A stretch of DNA of 64,000 nucleotides, from contig NZ_SPQS01000001.1 in the NCBI RefSeq assembly GCF_004570865.1, forward strand, positions 434,001 to 498,000, given 5' to 3'. This DNA is from Bradyrhizobium frederickii. Its GTDB lineage: Bacteria > Pseudomonadota > Alphaproteobacteria > Rhizobiales > Xanthobacteraceae. How positions within the stretch are numbered: position 1 is the first letter of the stretch; every line of letters starts with the position of its first letter. Below, in pieces: positions 8,898 through 17,932 of the stretch. Below the pieces are notes generated by a model, which was given only the letters and a program-made list of their open reading frames with translations, was not told the DNA's origin and ran no database searches. A program made the translations under genes and the position numbers.

Positions 8898-9734
8898 ATG
8901 AGCAGACCAGCCAATCCCGTCACCCTGCCGCTCGCGGATTACTCGCCGCAGCATTTCCTGCTGGCCGTGGTCGACGGCGTTGCGACGGTCACGCTCAACC
9001 GGCCCGAACGGAAGAATCCGTTGACGTTCGAAAGCTACCGGGAGCTGACCGACTTCTTCCGCGCCTGCGCCTTCGACGACGCGGTCAAGTCCATTGTCGT
9101 CACCGGCGCCGGCGGTAATTTCTCCTCGGGCGGCGACGTGTTCGAGATCATCGGTCCGCTGGTGAAGATGGATACCAAGGGGCTGACCGCCTTCACGCGG
9201 ATGACCGGCGACCTCGTCAAGGCGATGCGGGCTTGCCCACAGCCGATCGTCGCGGCCGTCGAGGGCATCTGCGCTGGCGCGGGGGCGATCGTCGCCATGG
9301 CCTCGGACATGCGGCTCGCGGCAAGCGGGGCCAAGGTGGCCTTTCTCTTCAACAAGGTGGGGCTGGCTGGCTGCGACATGGGCGCCTGCGCGATCCTGCC
9401 GCGGATCATCGGACAGTCCCGCGCCTCCGAGCTGCTCTACACCGGCCGCTTCATGACCGCGGAGGAGGGCGAGCGCTGGGGCTTCTTCAGCCGCATCGTC
9501 ACTCCGGAGCAGGTGCTGCCCCAGGCGCAGGTCTTGGCGAGGCAGATTGCGGAAGGGCCGACCTTTGCCAACACCATGACCAAGCGGATGCTGGCGATGG
9601 AATGGGCCATGTCGGTGGAGGAGGCGATCGAGGCGGAGGCCGTTGCCCAGGCGCTGTGCATGACCACGGCCGATTTCGAGCGCGCCTTCGAGGCGTTCGC
9701 CAACAAGGTCAAGCCGGTCTTCAGGGGCGACTAG
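8898..9734 (+). CDS. Enoyl-CoA hydratase/isomerase family protein
   Basis: Crotonase-fold protein of 278 aa. It shows the family signatures: a start-of-fold [14 protein letters not shown], the oxyanion-hole strand [15 protein letters not shown] near residues 72-86, and the second oxyanion segment with [17 protein letters not shown] near 128-144. It would add water to, or open, an unsaturated or 6-oxo ring CoA ester. It is preceded by a ribosome site (AAGGAG) and lies in the same direction as the SDR gene upstream, probably co-transcribed. A separate operator-like site follows before the next gene, so the monooxygenase may have its own promoter. Confidence 0.87.
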   Translation: MSRPANPVTLPLADYSPQHFLLAVVDGVATVTLNRPERKNPLTFESYRELTDFFRACAFDDAVKSIVVTGAGGNFSSGGDVFEIIGPLVKMDTKGLTAFTRMTGDLVKAMRACPQPIVAAVEGICAGAGAIVAMASDMRLAASGAKVAFLFNKVGLAGCDMGACAILPRIIGQSRASELLYTGRFMTAEEGERWGFFSRIVTPEQVLPQAQVLARQIAEGPTFANTMTKRMLAMEWAMSVEEAIEAEAVAQALCMTTADFERAFEAFANKVKPVFRGD

Positions 9735-9784
9735 GCCGGCCTCCATGCCTGAAGCCAGGCCAGCAACGGGGGCTTGCGCGAAAT

Positions 9785-9802
9785 TATTTTAGGCTTAAAA
9801 TA
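9785..9802. promoter_or_regulatory. Putative MarR operator, site C
   Basis: An 18-base near-perfect palindrome (TATTTTAGGCTTAAAATA, a single mismatched pair), 33 bases upstream of the monooxygenase/reductase ATG. Its core is the exact reverse complement of the core at site F (16161-16174), which precedes the aryl-CoA ligase. Confidence 0.65.
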
Positions 9803-9835
9803 GTTTTCATGGCCGGGTGAATTGGCGAGGCTCCC

Positions 9836-12187
9836 ATGAAAGTCGCGATCATCGGTGGCGGACCTGCGGGTCTCTATGCTGCGATCCTGCTCAAGAAGCA
9901 GCGCCCGGGCGCCGAGATCGCGGTGTACGAGCGCAACCGGGCCGACGACACGTTCGGCTTCGGTGTGGTGTTCTCGGATGCCACGCTGGACAATTTCGAA
10001 AAGCATGATCTGCCGAGCTATCGCCGCATCACCCAGGAGTTCGCGTACTGGGACGATATCGCCGTGCATTTCCGCGGCACCGTGCACCGGGTCGGCGGCA
10101 ACGGCTTCTGCGGCTGCTCCCGACGCAAGCTGCTTTTGATCCTGCAGGAGCGGGCGCGCGAGCTCGGGGTCGTCCTGCACTTCGAGGTGGACATCGAGGA
10201 CGAAGCTCGCTTTGCCGATGCCGACCTGGTGCTGATCGCCGACGGCATCAACAGCCGCTTCCGCGAGAAATATGTCGATCATTTCGAGCCGGAAGTCGAT
10301 CTGCGTACCAACAAGTTCGCCTGGATGGGCTCGACCAGGCCGCTCGATGCCTTCACGTTCATCTTCCAAGAGACCGAGTGGGGCCCGTTCATCGCCCACG
10401 CCTATCAGTATGAGGCCGGACACTCGACCTGGATCTTCGAGACCGATCCTGAGACGTTCGAGCGGGCCGGCCTGACAGGATTGGACGAGACGCAGTCCGC
10501 CGCGCGGATGGCCGAGATCTTTGGCTGGTTCCTCGATGGGCATAAGCTGCTCACCAATCGCTCGATGTGGCGCAATTTCCCGATGATCCGCAGCAAGCGC
10601 TGGGTCAAGGACAACATGGTGCTGCTTGGCGATGCCAAGGCGAGCGCGCATTTCTCGATTGGCTCCGGGACCAAGCTCGCGATGGAAGATGCCATCGCCT
10701 TGGCCGAGGCGATGGAGAAAGCTCCGGACATCCAGGCCGCGCTTGACATTTACGAGCACGGGCGCCGCGAGGAGGTCGAGAAGACGCAGCACGCCGCCGA
10801 CGTGTCGCTGGTCTGGTTCGAGCACGTCGACCGCTTCTGGGATTTCGACCCCGTGCAGTTTGCCTTCGGCGTGATGACGCGCTCCAAGGCGATCACCTAC
10901 GACAATCTTAGGCTTCGCGCGCCCGATTTCGTGGCTGAGGTCGAGAAGTCGTTTGCCAGACAGGTTCGCGACAGCGGCTTTGACGTCGACACCAAAAAGC
11001 CGGCGGTGCCGTTGTTCCAGCCGTTCCGGCTGCGCGAGATGGAGATCGCCAATCGCGCCGTGATGTCGCCGATGTGCATGTATTCGGCCAAGGAGGGCGT
11101 GCCCACTGATTTCCACCTCGTCCACTACGGCTCGCGTGCGATCGGTGGCGCTGGCCTGATCTTCACGGAGATGACCTGCGTCAGCCGCGATGCCCGCATC
11201 ACGCCCGGCTGCGCTGGATTGTGGAACGACGAGCAGGAAGCCGCCTGGCGGCGTATCGTGGATTTCGTCCACGCCAATTCGGCTGCAAAGATCTGCCTGC
11301 AACTCGGCCACGCCGGCCGCAAGGGCGCGACCAGGCTGATGTGGGACGGGATGGACCGTCCCCTGGAGGAGGGCGGCTGGGACGTGGTCTCGGCATCGCC
11401 GCTGCCCTATTTTCCCGATAGCCAGGTGCCGCGCGAACTCGACCGCGCCGGCATGAAGGCGGTGAGGGACGCCTTCATTGCGGCGGCCGAGCGCGGCGAG
11501 CGCTGCGGCTTCGACATGCTCGAGCTGCATTCCGCCCACGGCTATCTGCTCGCGAGCTTCATCTCGCCGCTGACGAACACTCGCACGGACGAATATGGCG
11601 GCTCGCTGGAAAACCGCCTGCGGTTCCCGCTCGAGATCTTCGAGGCGCTTCGCGCGGTCTGGCCGTCGCACAAGCCGATGTCGGTGCGCATTTCCGCGAC
11701 CGATTGGGCCGACGGGGGCATCACCGGTGACGACGCCGTCGCCATCGCGCGCGCCTTCGCCGAGGCCGGCGTTGATCTCGTCGACGTCTCGACGGGACAG
11801 ACCGTGTGCGATGCGCAGCCGGTCTACGGCCGCATGTTCCAGACGCCGTTCTCGGATCAGGTCCGCAACGAGGCGCGTGTGGCAACGATGTGCGTCGGCA
11901 ACATCACGACGGCGGACCAGGCCAATACGATCCTGGCTGCCGGCCGGGCGGACCTCGTCGCCCTTGGCCGGCCGCATCTGGTCGATCCGTTCTTCACCAT
12001 GAAGGCGGCGGCCTGGTACGGGGCAGAGAACGCGTTCTGCCCGCCGCAATACCTGCCCGGAAAAGATCAGATTTTCCGCAACAGCGTCCGCGATCGGCAG
12101 GACCTCGAGGAGCTGCGAATTAAGGCTAAGCCCAAGACCCGGGCCGAGCTCAAGGCGGAGGCGACAAAGCCGCTTGCGGCGGAGTGA
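9836..12187 (+). CDS. Two-domain aryl-CoA monooxygenase/reductase (2-aminobenzoyl-CoA or salicylyl-CoA 5-hydroxylase/oxidoreductase)
   Basis: Protein of 783 aa made of two flavoenzymes. Residues 1 to about 385 are a class A FAD monooxygenase (GGGPAG at 7-12, DG at 136-137, GD at 265-266). Residues from about 393 are an old-yellow-enzyme/NADH:flavin oxidoreductase ([24 protein letters not shown] with H565/H568, and the [18 protein letters not shown] segment). This architecture is that of 2-aminobenzoyl-CoA monooxygenase/reductase of Azoarcus evansii, which hydroxylates and then reduces the ring, abolishing aromaticity. Automatic pipelines often name it salicylyl-CoA 5-hydroxylase/oxidoreductase. 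It is the key enzyme of the island; substrate is inferred from the neighbouring ligase and Rid-family genes. Confidence 0.85.
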   Translation: MKVAIIGGGPAGLYAAILLKKQRPGAEIAVYERNRADDTFGFGVVFSDATLDNFEKHDLPSYRRITQEFAYWDDIAVHFRGTVHRVGGNGFCGCSRRKLLLILQERARELGVVLHFEVDIEDEARFADADLVLIADGINSRFREKYVDHFEPEVDLRTNKFAWMGSTRPLDAFTFIFQETEWGPFIAHAYQYEAGHSTWIFETDPETFERAGLTGLDETQSAARMAEIFGWFLDGHKLLTNRSMWRNFPMIRSKRWVKDNMVLLGDAKASAHFSIGSGTKLAMEDAIALAEAMEKAPDIQAALDIYEHGRREEVEKTQHAADVSLVWFEHVDRFWDFDPVQFAFGVMTRSKAITYDNLRLRAPDFVAEVEKSFARQVRDSGFDVDTKKPAVPLFQPFRLREMEIANRAVMSPMCMYSAKEGVPTDFHLVHYGSRAIGGAGLIFTEMTCVSRDARITPGCAGLWNDEQEAAWRRIVDFVHANSAAKICLQLGHAGRKGATRLMWDGMDRPLEEGGWDVVSASPLPYFPDSQVPRELDRAGMKAVRDAFIAAAERGERCGFDMLELHSAHGYLLASFISPLTNTRTDEYGGSLENRLRFPLEIFEALRAVWPSHKPMSVRISATDWADGGITGDDAVAIARAFAEAGVDLVDVSTGQTVCDAQPVYGRMFQTPFSDQVRNEARVATMCVGNITTADQANTILAAGRADLVALGRPHLVDPFFTMKAAAWYGAENAFCPPQYLPGKDQIFRNSVRDRQDLEELRIKAKPKTRAELKAEATKPLAAE

Positions 12188-12238
12188 CCGCCCGTGCGAC
12201 GTTAACCCGTTGCCTGTGTTTCGAGTGGAGTAAGGGCG

Positions 12239-13489
12239 ATGAAGGCGATTATCGTCGGTGGCGGTATCGGTGGTCTCACCACGGCATTGATGCTGCGGTC
12301 GCGCGGCCTGGACTGCGAGATTTTCGAGCAGGCCGACACCATCCGCGAGCTTGGGGTCGGCATCAACACGCTGCCGCATGCCATGCGCGAGCTCGCCGGT
12401 CTCGGCCTCCTTCAGAAGCTCGACGACGTCGCGATCCGCACCGACCAGCTCTATTATCTCAACCGCCATGGTCAGGAGGTCTGGCGCGAAGCCCGCGGGA
12501 TCGATGCCGGCCACGACGTGCCGCAATTCTCGATCCATCGCGGCCGCCTTCAGGGCGTGATCCACCGCGCCGTCGAGGAGCGGCTTGGGGCTGATGCCAT
12601 CCACACCGGCTGCCGGCTGGGCGCCTTCACCCAGGACGAGGGCGGTGTCACCGCTTACTTCTTCGATCGCGCCGGGGCACATGTCCACACCGCGCGCGGC
12701 GACATCCTGATCGGCGCCGACGGCATTCATTCCCGCGTTCGCGAGACGCTGTTCCCGAATGAAGGCCCGCCGTGCTGGAACGGCCTGATGCTGTGGCGCG
12801 GCGCTCGCGACTGGCCGCTGTTCCTGACCGGCAAATCGATGATCGTGGCCGGCGGCCTCAATGCCAAGGTGGTGATCTATCCGATCGCGGAAGGATCGAG
12901 CCCGGCGAGCCGCCTGACCAATTGGGCGGTGCTGGTGAAGGTCGGGGAGGGTAACGCCCCGCCGCCGCGCAAGGAGGACTGGTCACGACCGGGCCGCCGC
13001 GAGGAGCTGATGCCGCACGTCGCGCGCTTCTCGGTGCCCTATATCGACGTGAAGAGCCTGATCGCGGCGACGCCCGAATTCTACGAATATCCGACCTGCG
13101 ACCGCGATCCCCTCCCTTACTGGTCATCAGGACGCGTCACGCTGCTCGGCGATGCCGCGCACCCCATGTATCCGGTCGGCTCCAATGGCGCCTCGCAGGC
13201 GATCCTCGATGCGCGCTGCCTTGCCGACGCGCTGGTGCGCGCGGAGCATCCGCGCCAGGCGCTGCTCGAATACGAGAAGAAGCGCCTGCCCATGACCGCC
13301 GAGATCGTGCGCTCCAACCGGCGCGGTGGCCCCGAGGGCGTCATCGACGCCGTCGAGCAGCTCGCCCCCAATGGATTCGACAATGTCGATAACGTGCTGA
13401 GCTATTCCCAGCGCGAGGCCATCGTGCGCGGCTATGCCACCAAGGCCGGTTTCGCCGCCGTGCCTGGGCTTGCGGCGGTGCGCGCCTGA
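12239..13489 (+). CDS. FAD-dependent monooxygenase (class A flavoprotein hydroxylase)
   Basis: Flavoprotein of 416 aa. The FAD-binding GGGIGG lies at 7-12, the DG motif is in IGADGIHSRVR near 160, and the GD motif in VTLLGDAAHPMYPVGSNG near 300. These belong to the PHBH/salicylate-hydroxylase/PhzS fold that inserts one oxygen atom into an aromatic ring using NAD(P)H. It follows the monooxygenase/reductase by 51 bases on the same strand and is probably co-transcribed. It could hydroxylate a free aromatic acid feeding the island or a side-product. The precise substrate cannot be read. Confidence 0.82.
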   Translation: MKAIIVGGGIGGLTTALMLRSRGLDCEIFEQADTIRELGVGINTLPHAMRELAGLGLLQKLDDVAIRTDQLYYLNRHGQEVWREARGIDAGHDVPQFSIHRGRLQGVIHRAVEERLGADAIHTGCRLGAFTQDEGGVTAYFFDRAGAHVHTARGDILIGADGIHSRVRETLFPNEGPPCWNGLMLWRGARDWPLFLTGKSMIVAGGLNAKVVIYPIAEGSSPASRLTNWAVLVKVGEGNAPPPRKEDWSRPGRREELMPHVARFSVPYIDVKSLIAATPEFYEYPTCDRDPLPYWSSGRVTLLGDAAHPMYPVGSNGASQAILDARCLADALVRAEHPRQALLEYEKKRLPMTAEIVRSNRRGGPEGVIDAVEQLAPNGFDNVDNVLSYSQREAIVRGYATKAGFAAVPGLAAVRA

Positions 13490-13545
13490 AACCTGCCGCT
13501 CGCCGAATGAGTTTGAGGAATCGTTCGCTGGCCGCGAACTCCGGG

Positions 13546-13570
13546 CACCTCTCCCCGCTGGGGAGAGGTG
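13546..13570. terminator. Perfect 11-bp stem-loop between convergent genes
   Basis: CACCTCTCCCC and GGGGAGAGGTG pair perfectly around a 3-base loop (GCT). It lies between the ends of the flavin monooxygenase and the cupin gene, so it could end transcription from both sides, although no T-run follows. The CCTCTCCCC arm is also found in the larger repeat at 53827-53946, so it may instead be a member of a dispersed repeat family. Confidence 0.5.
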
Positions 13571-13597
13571 GAGCTCGTGCCGTGGAACGAGCCTGTT

Positions 13598-14053
13598 TTA
13601 ACCGCCGGGCGGCGGCGGCAGGAAGTGGATGTTGAACTCGGCCGCCATCGCCACCACGTCCTCCGGCTTCTGCTCCTTCATGTTGTGAAGGCCCCAGAAC
13701 AGGTCGAACAGCTTGCGGCTCGGGGAAACCCAGAACAGCACCTTGGCGGTCTGCTCCGACTTGTTGAAGATGCCGTGCGGCACGCCCATGCCGAGGCGGA
13801 TCAGATCGCCGGCGGTGGCCTGCGCCTCGGAATTGCCCAGCACGAAGTCGAGCTTGCCCTCGAGCATATAGAGATATTCATCCTGGTCGGGATGGATGTG
13901 GGGCGGGACGAACGTGCCCGGCGGCAGCGTCGCATGCCAGGAGAAGCTGTTCTCAGCGTAGCTCTTCGGCACGTAGGTCTGGCCCAGAATATTCCAGGAG
14001 ATGCCCTGGATGCCCTCATTGGCCCGCGTGATGCCGGTGATTTCGCTCTTCAT
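13598..14053 (-). CDS. Cupin domain protein
   Basis: Small protein of 151 aa with one cupin barrel. Motif 1 is intact (residues about 46-70: PPHIHPDQDEYLYMLEG, giving H-x-H-x4-E-x6-G) and motif 2 reads GDLIRLGMGVPHGIFN, supplying the last His. These residues normally hold Fe, Mn or Zn. Cupins of this size next to aromatic pathways may be dioxygenases, isomerases or binding proteins; none is indicated specifically. It is transcribed leftward, probably with the binding-protein gene upstream, from which an 88-base gap with a palindromic repeat separates it. Confidence 0.85.
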   Translation of the reverse strand: MKSEITGITRANEGIQGISWNILGQTYVPKSYAENSFSWHATLPPGTFVPPHIHPDQDEYLYMLEGKLDFVLGNSEAQATAGDLIRLGMGVPHGIFNKSEQTAKVLFWVSPSRKLFDLFWGLHNMKEQKPEDVVAMAAEFNIHFLPPPPGG

Positions 14054-14093
14054 TGCAGCACTCCTCCCTTAACGCGACGCGCGGCTATTGTTC

Positions 14094-14142
14094 GAGCATG
14101 ATCTTTTCGGAAAACCGCTACGCACTTTTCCGGACCATGCTT
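14094..14142. repeat. Short palindromic intergenic repeat
   Basis: Two arms, AGCATGATCTTTTCGGAAAA and TTTTCCGGACCATGCT, form an imperfect hairpin closing with AGCATG/CATGCT. It abuts the stop codon of the LivK-like gene. Elements of this look are scattered between genes in rhizobia (recollection, not checked). Downstream of a stop codon it could act as a transcription attenuator or mRNA stabiliser. Confidence 0.6.
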
Positions 14143-15314
14143 TAGTTCGCCGCCTTGCAGTCCTTGGCATAACGGTCGCCGTAGTTCTCGAAGACCTTCT
14201 GCACGATCTCGGTCTGGAACTTGCCGTCCGGACGCTTGGCGACCTTGGTCAGATAGAAGTCCTGGATCGGAAAGCCGTTGGTGTTGAACTTGAAGGCGCC
14301 GCGCAGCGAGGTGAAGTCGGCCTTCTTCAGCGCAGCCCGGACGGCATCCTTGTTCGACAGATCACCCTTCACGGCCTTGACCGCGCTGTCGATCAGCATC
14401 GCGGCGTCATAGGCCTGGAAGGCGTAGGTGCCGGGCACGACGTTATAGGTGGCCTCGTAGGACGCGACGAACTTCTTGTTCTGGGGATTGTCGAGATTGG
14501 GCGCCCAGTTCGCGCCGCCGAACATGCCGACCGCCGCGTCCTGCTGGGCCGGTAGGGTCGATTCATCCACCGTGAATGCCGAGAGCACCGGAATGCTGTC
14601 GGCAAGGCCGGCCTGCCGGTACTGCTTGACGAGATTGACGCCGAGGCCGCCGGGCATGAACGTGAAGAGCGCATCGGGCTTCTGCGAGGAGATCTTGGAC
14701 AGCTCCGGCTGGAAATCCAGCGTGTTCAGCGGCATGTAGGACTCCTCGACGATCTCGCCCTTGTAGTCGAGCTTGAAGCCCGCCACCGAATCCTTGCCGG
14801 CCTGATAGTTCGGCACCATCAGGTACATGCGCTTGTAGCCGCGATCCTGCGCGACCTTGCCGAGGATCTCGTGCACCTGGTCGTTCTGGTACGAGGTCAC
14901 ATAGAAGAACGGGTTGCAATCCTTGCCGGCGAACGTCGACGGGCCGGCATTGGGGCTGACCAGGAAGGTTTTCGATTCCGTGATGGGCCGGTGGATCGCC
15001 TGCAGGATGTTGGAGAAGATCGGGCCGATCACGAAGTCGACCTTGTCGCGCTCGAGCAGGCCCTTGACCTTGGTCACCGCCGCGTCCGGCTTCAGCTCGT
15101 CATCCGCAACGATCACCTCGACATCGCGGCCGCCCATCTTGCCGCCGAGATCCTTCACCGCGAGTGCAAAGCCGTCGCGAACCTGTTGACCAAGCGCAGC
15201 GGCGGGTCCCGACAGGGTCACCACCACGCCCAGCTTGATCTTCTCCTGCGCCACGGCTGGATTGAGGGCGGTGCCGGCCAGCAAGGCTGCGGCCAAGGTC
15301 AATTGCGTCTTCAT
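14142..15314 (-). CDS. ABC transporter substrate-binding protein (LivK/type I periplasmic binding)
   Basis: Periplasmic binding protein of 390 aa. A signal peptide is obvious after the ATG at 15314 (MKTQLTLAAALLAGTALNPAVAQ, cleavage after about residue 22-23). The mature part starts with KIKLGVVVTLSGPAAALGQQ, typical of Leu/Ile/Val-family binding proteins, many of which bind aromatic acids in soil bacteria. A longer upstream in-frame start is rejected because it would bury the signal peptide. No livHMGF genes are in the window, so it must use permeases encoded elsewhere. An operator-like palindrome (15457-15470) lies upstream and links it to the MarR regulon, suggesting uptake of the island's substrate. 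Confidence 0.85.
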   Translation of the reverse strand: MKTQLTLAAALLAGTALNPAVAQEKIKLGVVVTLSGPAAALGQQVRDGFALAVKDLGGKMGGRDVEVIVADDELKPDAAVTKVKGLLERDKVDFVIGPIFSNILQAIHRPITESKTFLVSPNAGPSTFAGKDCNPFFYVTSYQNDQVHEILGKVAQDRGYKRMYLMVPNYQAGKDSVAGFKLDYKGEIVEESYMPLNTLDFQPELSKISSQKPDALFTFMPGGLGVNLVKQYRQAGLADSIPVLSAFTVDESTLPAQQDAAVGMFGGANWAPNLDNPQNKKFVASYEATYNVVPGTYAFQAYDAAMLIDSAVKAVKGDLSNKDAVRAALKKADFTSLRGAFKFNTNGFPIQDFYLTKVAKRPDGKFQTEIVQKVFENYGDRYAKDCKAAN

Positions 15315-15335
15315 GATCTGTCCCCGTGACATCAA

Positions 15336-15352
15336 GGCTTGCGCTGCAAGCC
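15336..15352. promoter_or_regulatory. Perfect 7-bp dyad in the leader of the binding-protein gene
   Basis: GGCTTGC-GCT-GCAAGCC lies 22 bases upstream of the ATG at 15314 and would form a hairpin in the mRNA leader. It could affect translation or stability; its role is unknown. Confidence 0.3.
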
Positions 15353-15456
15353 CGTACTTCAATCCAAGCTTATGCCGATGACGGCTGCCGCGGCAAGCAG
15401 CGCTCAAACTATCGCCATCCTGCGACCAGCGGCGCATGCAAGCGGCGCGCCAATTG

Positions 15457-15470
15457 TTTGAAGCCTAAAG
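15457..15470. promoter_or_regulatory. Putative MarR operator, site D
   Basis: TTTGAAGCCTAAAG, 12 of 14 matches to the shared core. It lies in the marR/binding-protein divergent gap, 142 bases upstream of the binding-protein ATG. Confidence 0.55.
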
Positions 15471-15525
15471 AAGTTGAGCTGCGCTCGATTGTTGCAGCTT
15501 TGGACTTGCGGCCGGCTCCGATTTA

Positions 15526-15540
15526 CTTGAAGCTCAAAAT
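15526..15540. promoter_or_regulatory. Putative MarR operator, site E (autoregulation)
   Basis: CTTGAAGCTCAAAAT with arms TTGA/TCAA; 10 of 14 matches to the shared core. It ends 12 bases before the marR start codon, a usual position for autorepression. Confidence 0.45.
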
Positions 15541-15552
15541 GTTGGGGAATCC

Positions 15553-16083
15553 GTGCCGGCGCCAATGCCCGCCGAGAGTGACTGCACCGAGATGCTCGAT
15601 TCCGAGACCAAGGCCGTCGAAACGCCGGAAGACCATGCCGACGAGCTGCGGCTGTGGTTGCGCCTTTTGACCTGCACGACGCTGATCGAGGGCGAGGTCC
15701 GCGGCCGGTTGCGGCAGCGGTTCGACGTCACGCTGCCCCGGTTCGACCTGATGGCGCAGCTCGACAAGGCGCCCGACGGTATGACGCTGTCCGATGTCTC
15801 CAAGCGCATGATGGTGTCGAACGGTAACGTCACCGGGCTCGTCGAGCGCCTTGTGGAGTCCGGTCATCTCGACCGCCGCACGTCCGAAACGGACCGCCGT
15901 GTCCAGGTGATCCGTCTCACAAAACTCGGTCGCGCCGAGTTCCGCCGCATGGCCGCGGAACACGAGACCTGGATCGCCGATCTGTTCGCCGAGCTCTCGC
16001 CGAAGGATGTCCGCGAATTGATGCGGCTGCTCGCCAAGACCAAGGCGTCGGCGCAGAAATCGGCCGCGCGCCGCCGGCCGTAA
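15553..16083 (+). CDS. MarR family transcriptional regulator
   Basis: Regulator of 176 aa with the MarR winged helix: MTLSDVSKRMMVSNGNVTGL forms the helix-turn-helix and the wing contains SETDRRVQVIRLT. MarR proteins bind palindromic operators as dimers and are released by aromatic acids or their CoA thioesters. The frame opens with GTG at 15553; an ATG four codons later (15565) is an equally good start. Six similar palindromes in front of the island's transcription units, including this gene, make it the probable local repressor, likely responding to the aryl-CoA made by the ligase 142 bases downstream. The ligand is inferred. Confidence 0.9.
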   Translation: MPAPMPAESDCTEMLDSETKAVETPEDHADELRLWLRLLTCTTLIEGEVRGRLRQRFDVTLPRFDLMAQLDKAPDGMTLSDVSKRMMVSNGNVTGLVERLVESGHLDRRTSETDRRVQVIRLTKLGRAEFRRMAAEHETWIADLFAELSPKDVRELMRLLAKTKASAQKSAARRRP

Positions 16084-16159
16084 GCGCAGGCCGGCCGCCC
16101 AATCCCTTTTGCCGCAGGAAAAAGCACGGGATGCCCAAAATCCGCTATTGCGCCGAATT

Positions 16160-16175
16160 GTTTTAAGCCTAAAAT
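16160..16175. promoter_or_regulatory. Putative MarR operator, site F
   Basis: Core TTTTAAGCCTAAAA at 16161-16174, 51 bases upstream of the aryl-CoA ligase ATG. It is identical to site C read on the opposite strand. Confidence 0.65.
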
Positions 16176-16225
16176 GTTTTCCAGATCGTGCTGCCGGGTG
16201 CAATCCATGCTGAAAGGAGCGTGCG

Positions 16226-17917
16226 ATGGCCAACGCCGCCAAGGTTCAAGTGACGGGCTCGCATGACGGCAACGCCGCCACGGCCCATGTCGATACGTTT
16301 GCGCAGCAGCATCTGCCGCCGCGCGAGCTCTGGCCCGAATTCATCTTCACGCGACCGGAGCTGAACTATCCGCCACGATTGAACTGCGTCAGCTACTTCC
16401 TCGACCGCTGGGTCGAGCAGGGCCATGGTGATGCGCCCTGCGTCATCAGCCCCGCCGTCAGCTACACCTATCGCGAGCTGCAGGCGCTCGTGAACCGTAT
16501 CGCCAATGTGCTGGTCGGCAAGCTCGGTCTCGTCCCCGGCGGGCGGGTGCTGCTGCGCTCCGCCAACAACCCGATGATGGTTGCGACCTATCTCGCGGTG
16601 ATCAAGGCCGGCGGCATAGTCGTGGCGACGATGCCTTTGCTCCGTGCCAAGGAGCTGTCCTATCCGATCCAGAAGGCGGAGATTGCGCTGGCGCTGTGCG
16701 ACGGCAAGCTCGCCGAGGAAATGGAGAAGGCGAGGGCTGCGGCGCCCGCGCTCAGACGTATCGTTTATTGGGGCAATGGCGCCCCGGACTCGCTCGAAGC
16801 GCTCATCGCCGACGCGAGCGCGGAGTTCAGGGCCGTCGATACCGCCTCCGACGATGTCTGCCTGATCGCCTTTACCTCCGGCACGACAGGCGATCCCAAG
16901 GGCACCATGCATTTCCACCGCGACATGCTCGCGGTCTGCGACGGCTATGCGCGCAACATCTTGCGGGCCGAGCAGACGGATCGCTTCGTCGGCTCGGCGC
17001 CGCTCGCCTTCACCTTCGGCTTCGGTGGCGTGCTGTTTCCGATGCACATCGGCGCCTCTTTCGTGGTGCTGGAGAAGACGACGCCCGACGACATCCTGAC
17101 GGCGATCGAGCAGTACAAGATCACGGTCTGTTTCACCGCGCCCACGGCGTATCGCGCCATGATCGGCAAGCTCGCCGGGCGCGACATTTCCTCGCTGCGC
17201 AAATGCGTCTCCGCCGGCGAGACTCTGCCCAAGCCGACCTTCGACGCCTGGCTCAAGGCCACTGGCATCAAGCTGATGGACGGGATCGGCTCGACCGAGC
17301 TGCTGCACATCTTCATCAGCGCGACCGAGAGTGAGATCCGTCCCGGTGCCACCGGAAAGCCCGTGCCCGGCTACGAGGCCAAGATCGTCGATGATGACGG
17401 CCATGACGTGCCGCCGGGCACGATGGGCAAGCTTGCGGTGCGCGGGCCGACTGGTTGCCGCTATCTCGCCGACGAGCGGCAGCGCAAGTACGTCCAGAAC
17501 GGCTGGAACATCACCGGCGACACCTATCTGATGGATAGCGACGGCTATTTCTGGTACCAGTCCCGCTCCGACGACATGATCGTGTCATCCGGCTACAACA
17601 TCGCAGGCACCGACGTCGAGGCGGCCCTGCTCACGCATCCGGCGGTCGCCGAGTGCGGTGTGGTCGGCGCCCCGGACGAGGCGCGCGGCATGATCGTGAA
17701 GGCCTATGTCGTCGCCGCACCCGGCGTAACGGCGGATGCTCAGCTCGTGGCCGAGCTGCAGGAGCATGTCAAACGCGAGATCGCGCCATACAAATATCCG
17801 CGGGCGATCGAGTTCGTGACGCAACTGCCGAAGACCGAGACCGGAAAATTGAAGCGCTTTGCCCTGCGGCAGCTGGCGCAGGTCGCCGTGACGTCCTCAG
17901 GCGTCGCGGCGGAATGA
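16226..17917 (+). CDS. Benzoate-CoA ligase family protein, probably 2-aminobenzoate-CoA ligase
   Basis: Adenylate-forming ligase of 563 aa that would activate an aromatic acid with ATP and CoA. The phosphate-binding motif FTSGTTGDPKG is at 216-226, the hinge region reads NGWNITGDTYLMDSDGYFWYQSRSDDMIVSSGYNI, and the catalytic Lys lies in TGKLKR (K541). The latter stretches resemble benzoate/2-aminobenzoate-CoA ligases. It has a good ribosome site (AAAGGAG) and is probably co-transcribed with the Rid-family gene 15 bases downstream. Given the two-domain monooxygenase/reductase in the same regulon, 2-aminobenzoate is the favoured substrate; salicylate or benzoate remain possible. Confidence 0.83.
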   Translation: MANAAKVQVTGSHDGNAATAHVDTFAQQHLPPRELWPEFIFTRPELNYPPRLNCVSYFLDRWVEQGHGDAPCVISPAVSYTYRELQALVNRIANVLVGKLGLVPGGRVLLRSANNPMMVATYLAVIKAGGIVVATMPLLRAKELSYPIQKAEIALALCDGKLAEEMEKARAAAPALRRIVYWGNGAPDSLEALIADASAEFRAVDTASDDVCLIAFTSGTTGDPKGTMHFHRDMLAVCDGYARNILRAEQTDRFVGSAPLAFTFGFGGVLFPMHIGASFVVLEKTTPDDILTAIEQYKITVCFTAPTAYRAMIGKLAGRDISSLRKCVSAGETLPKPTFDAWLKATGIKLMDGIGSTELLHIFISATESEIRPGATGKPVPGYEAKIVDDDGHDVPPGTMGKLAVRGPTGCRYLADERQRKYVQNGWNITGDTYLMDSDGYFWYQSRSDDMIVSSGYNIAGTDVEAALLTHPAVAECGVVGAPDEARGMIVKAYVVAAPGVTADAQLVAELQEHVKREIAPYKYPRAIEFVTQLPKTETGKLKRFALRQLAQVAVTSSGVAAE

Positions 17918-17932
17918 GAAAAGGATGACGAA

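Noticed and set aside
8082..9746. Long minus-strand open frame opposite the SDR and enoyl-CoA hydratase genes
   Set aside because: Composition is typical of an antisense shadow and both sense genes carry active-site motifs.
9731..12730. Open frame of about 1000 codons on the minus strand opposite the monooxygenase/reductase and its neighbours
   Set aside because: High GC makes long opposite-strand frames common. It has no domain signature and no ribosome site, while the plus-strand genes show clear catalytic motifs.
13546..13570. Rho-independent terminator with certainty
   Set aside because: The stem is perfect but there is no T-run on either strand, and the arm recurs in another repeat, so it was kept only as a candidate.
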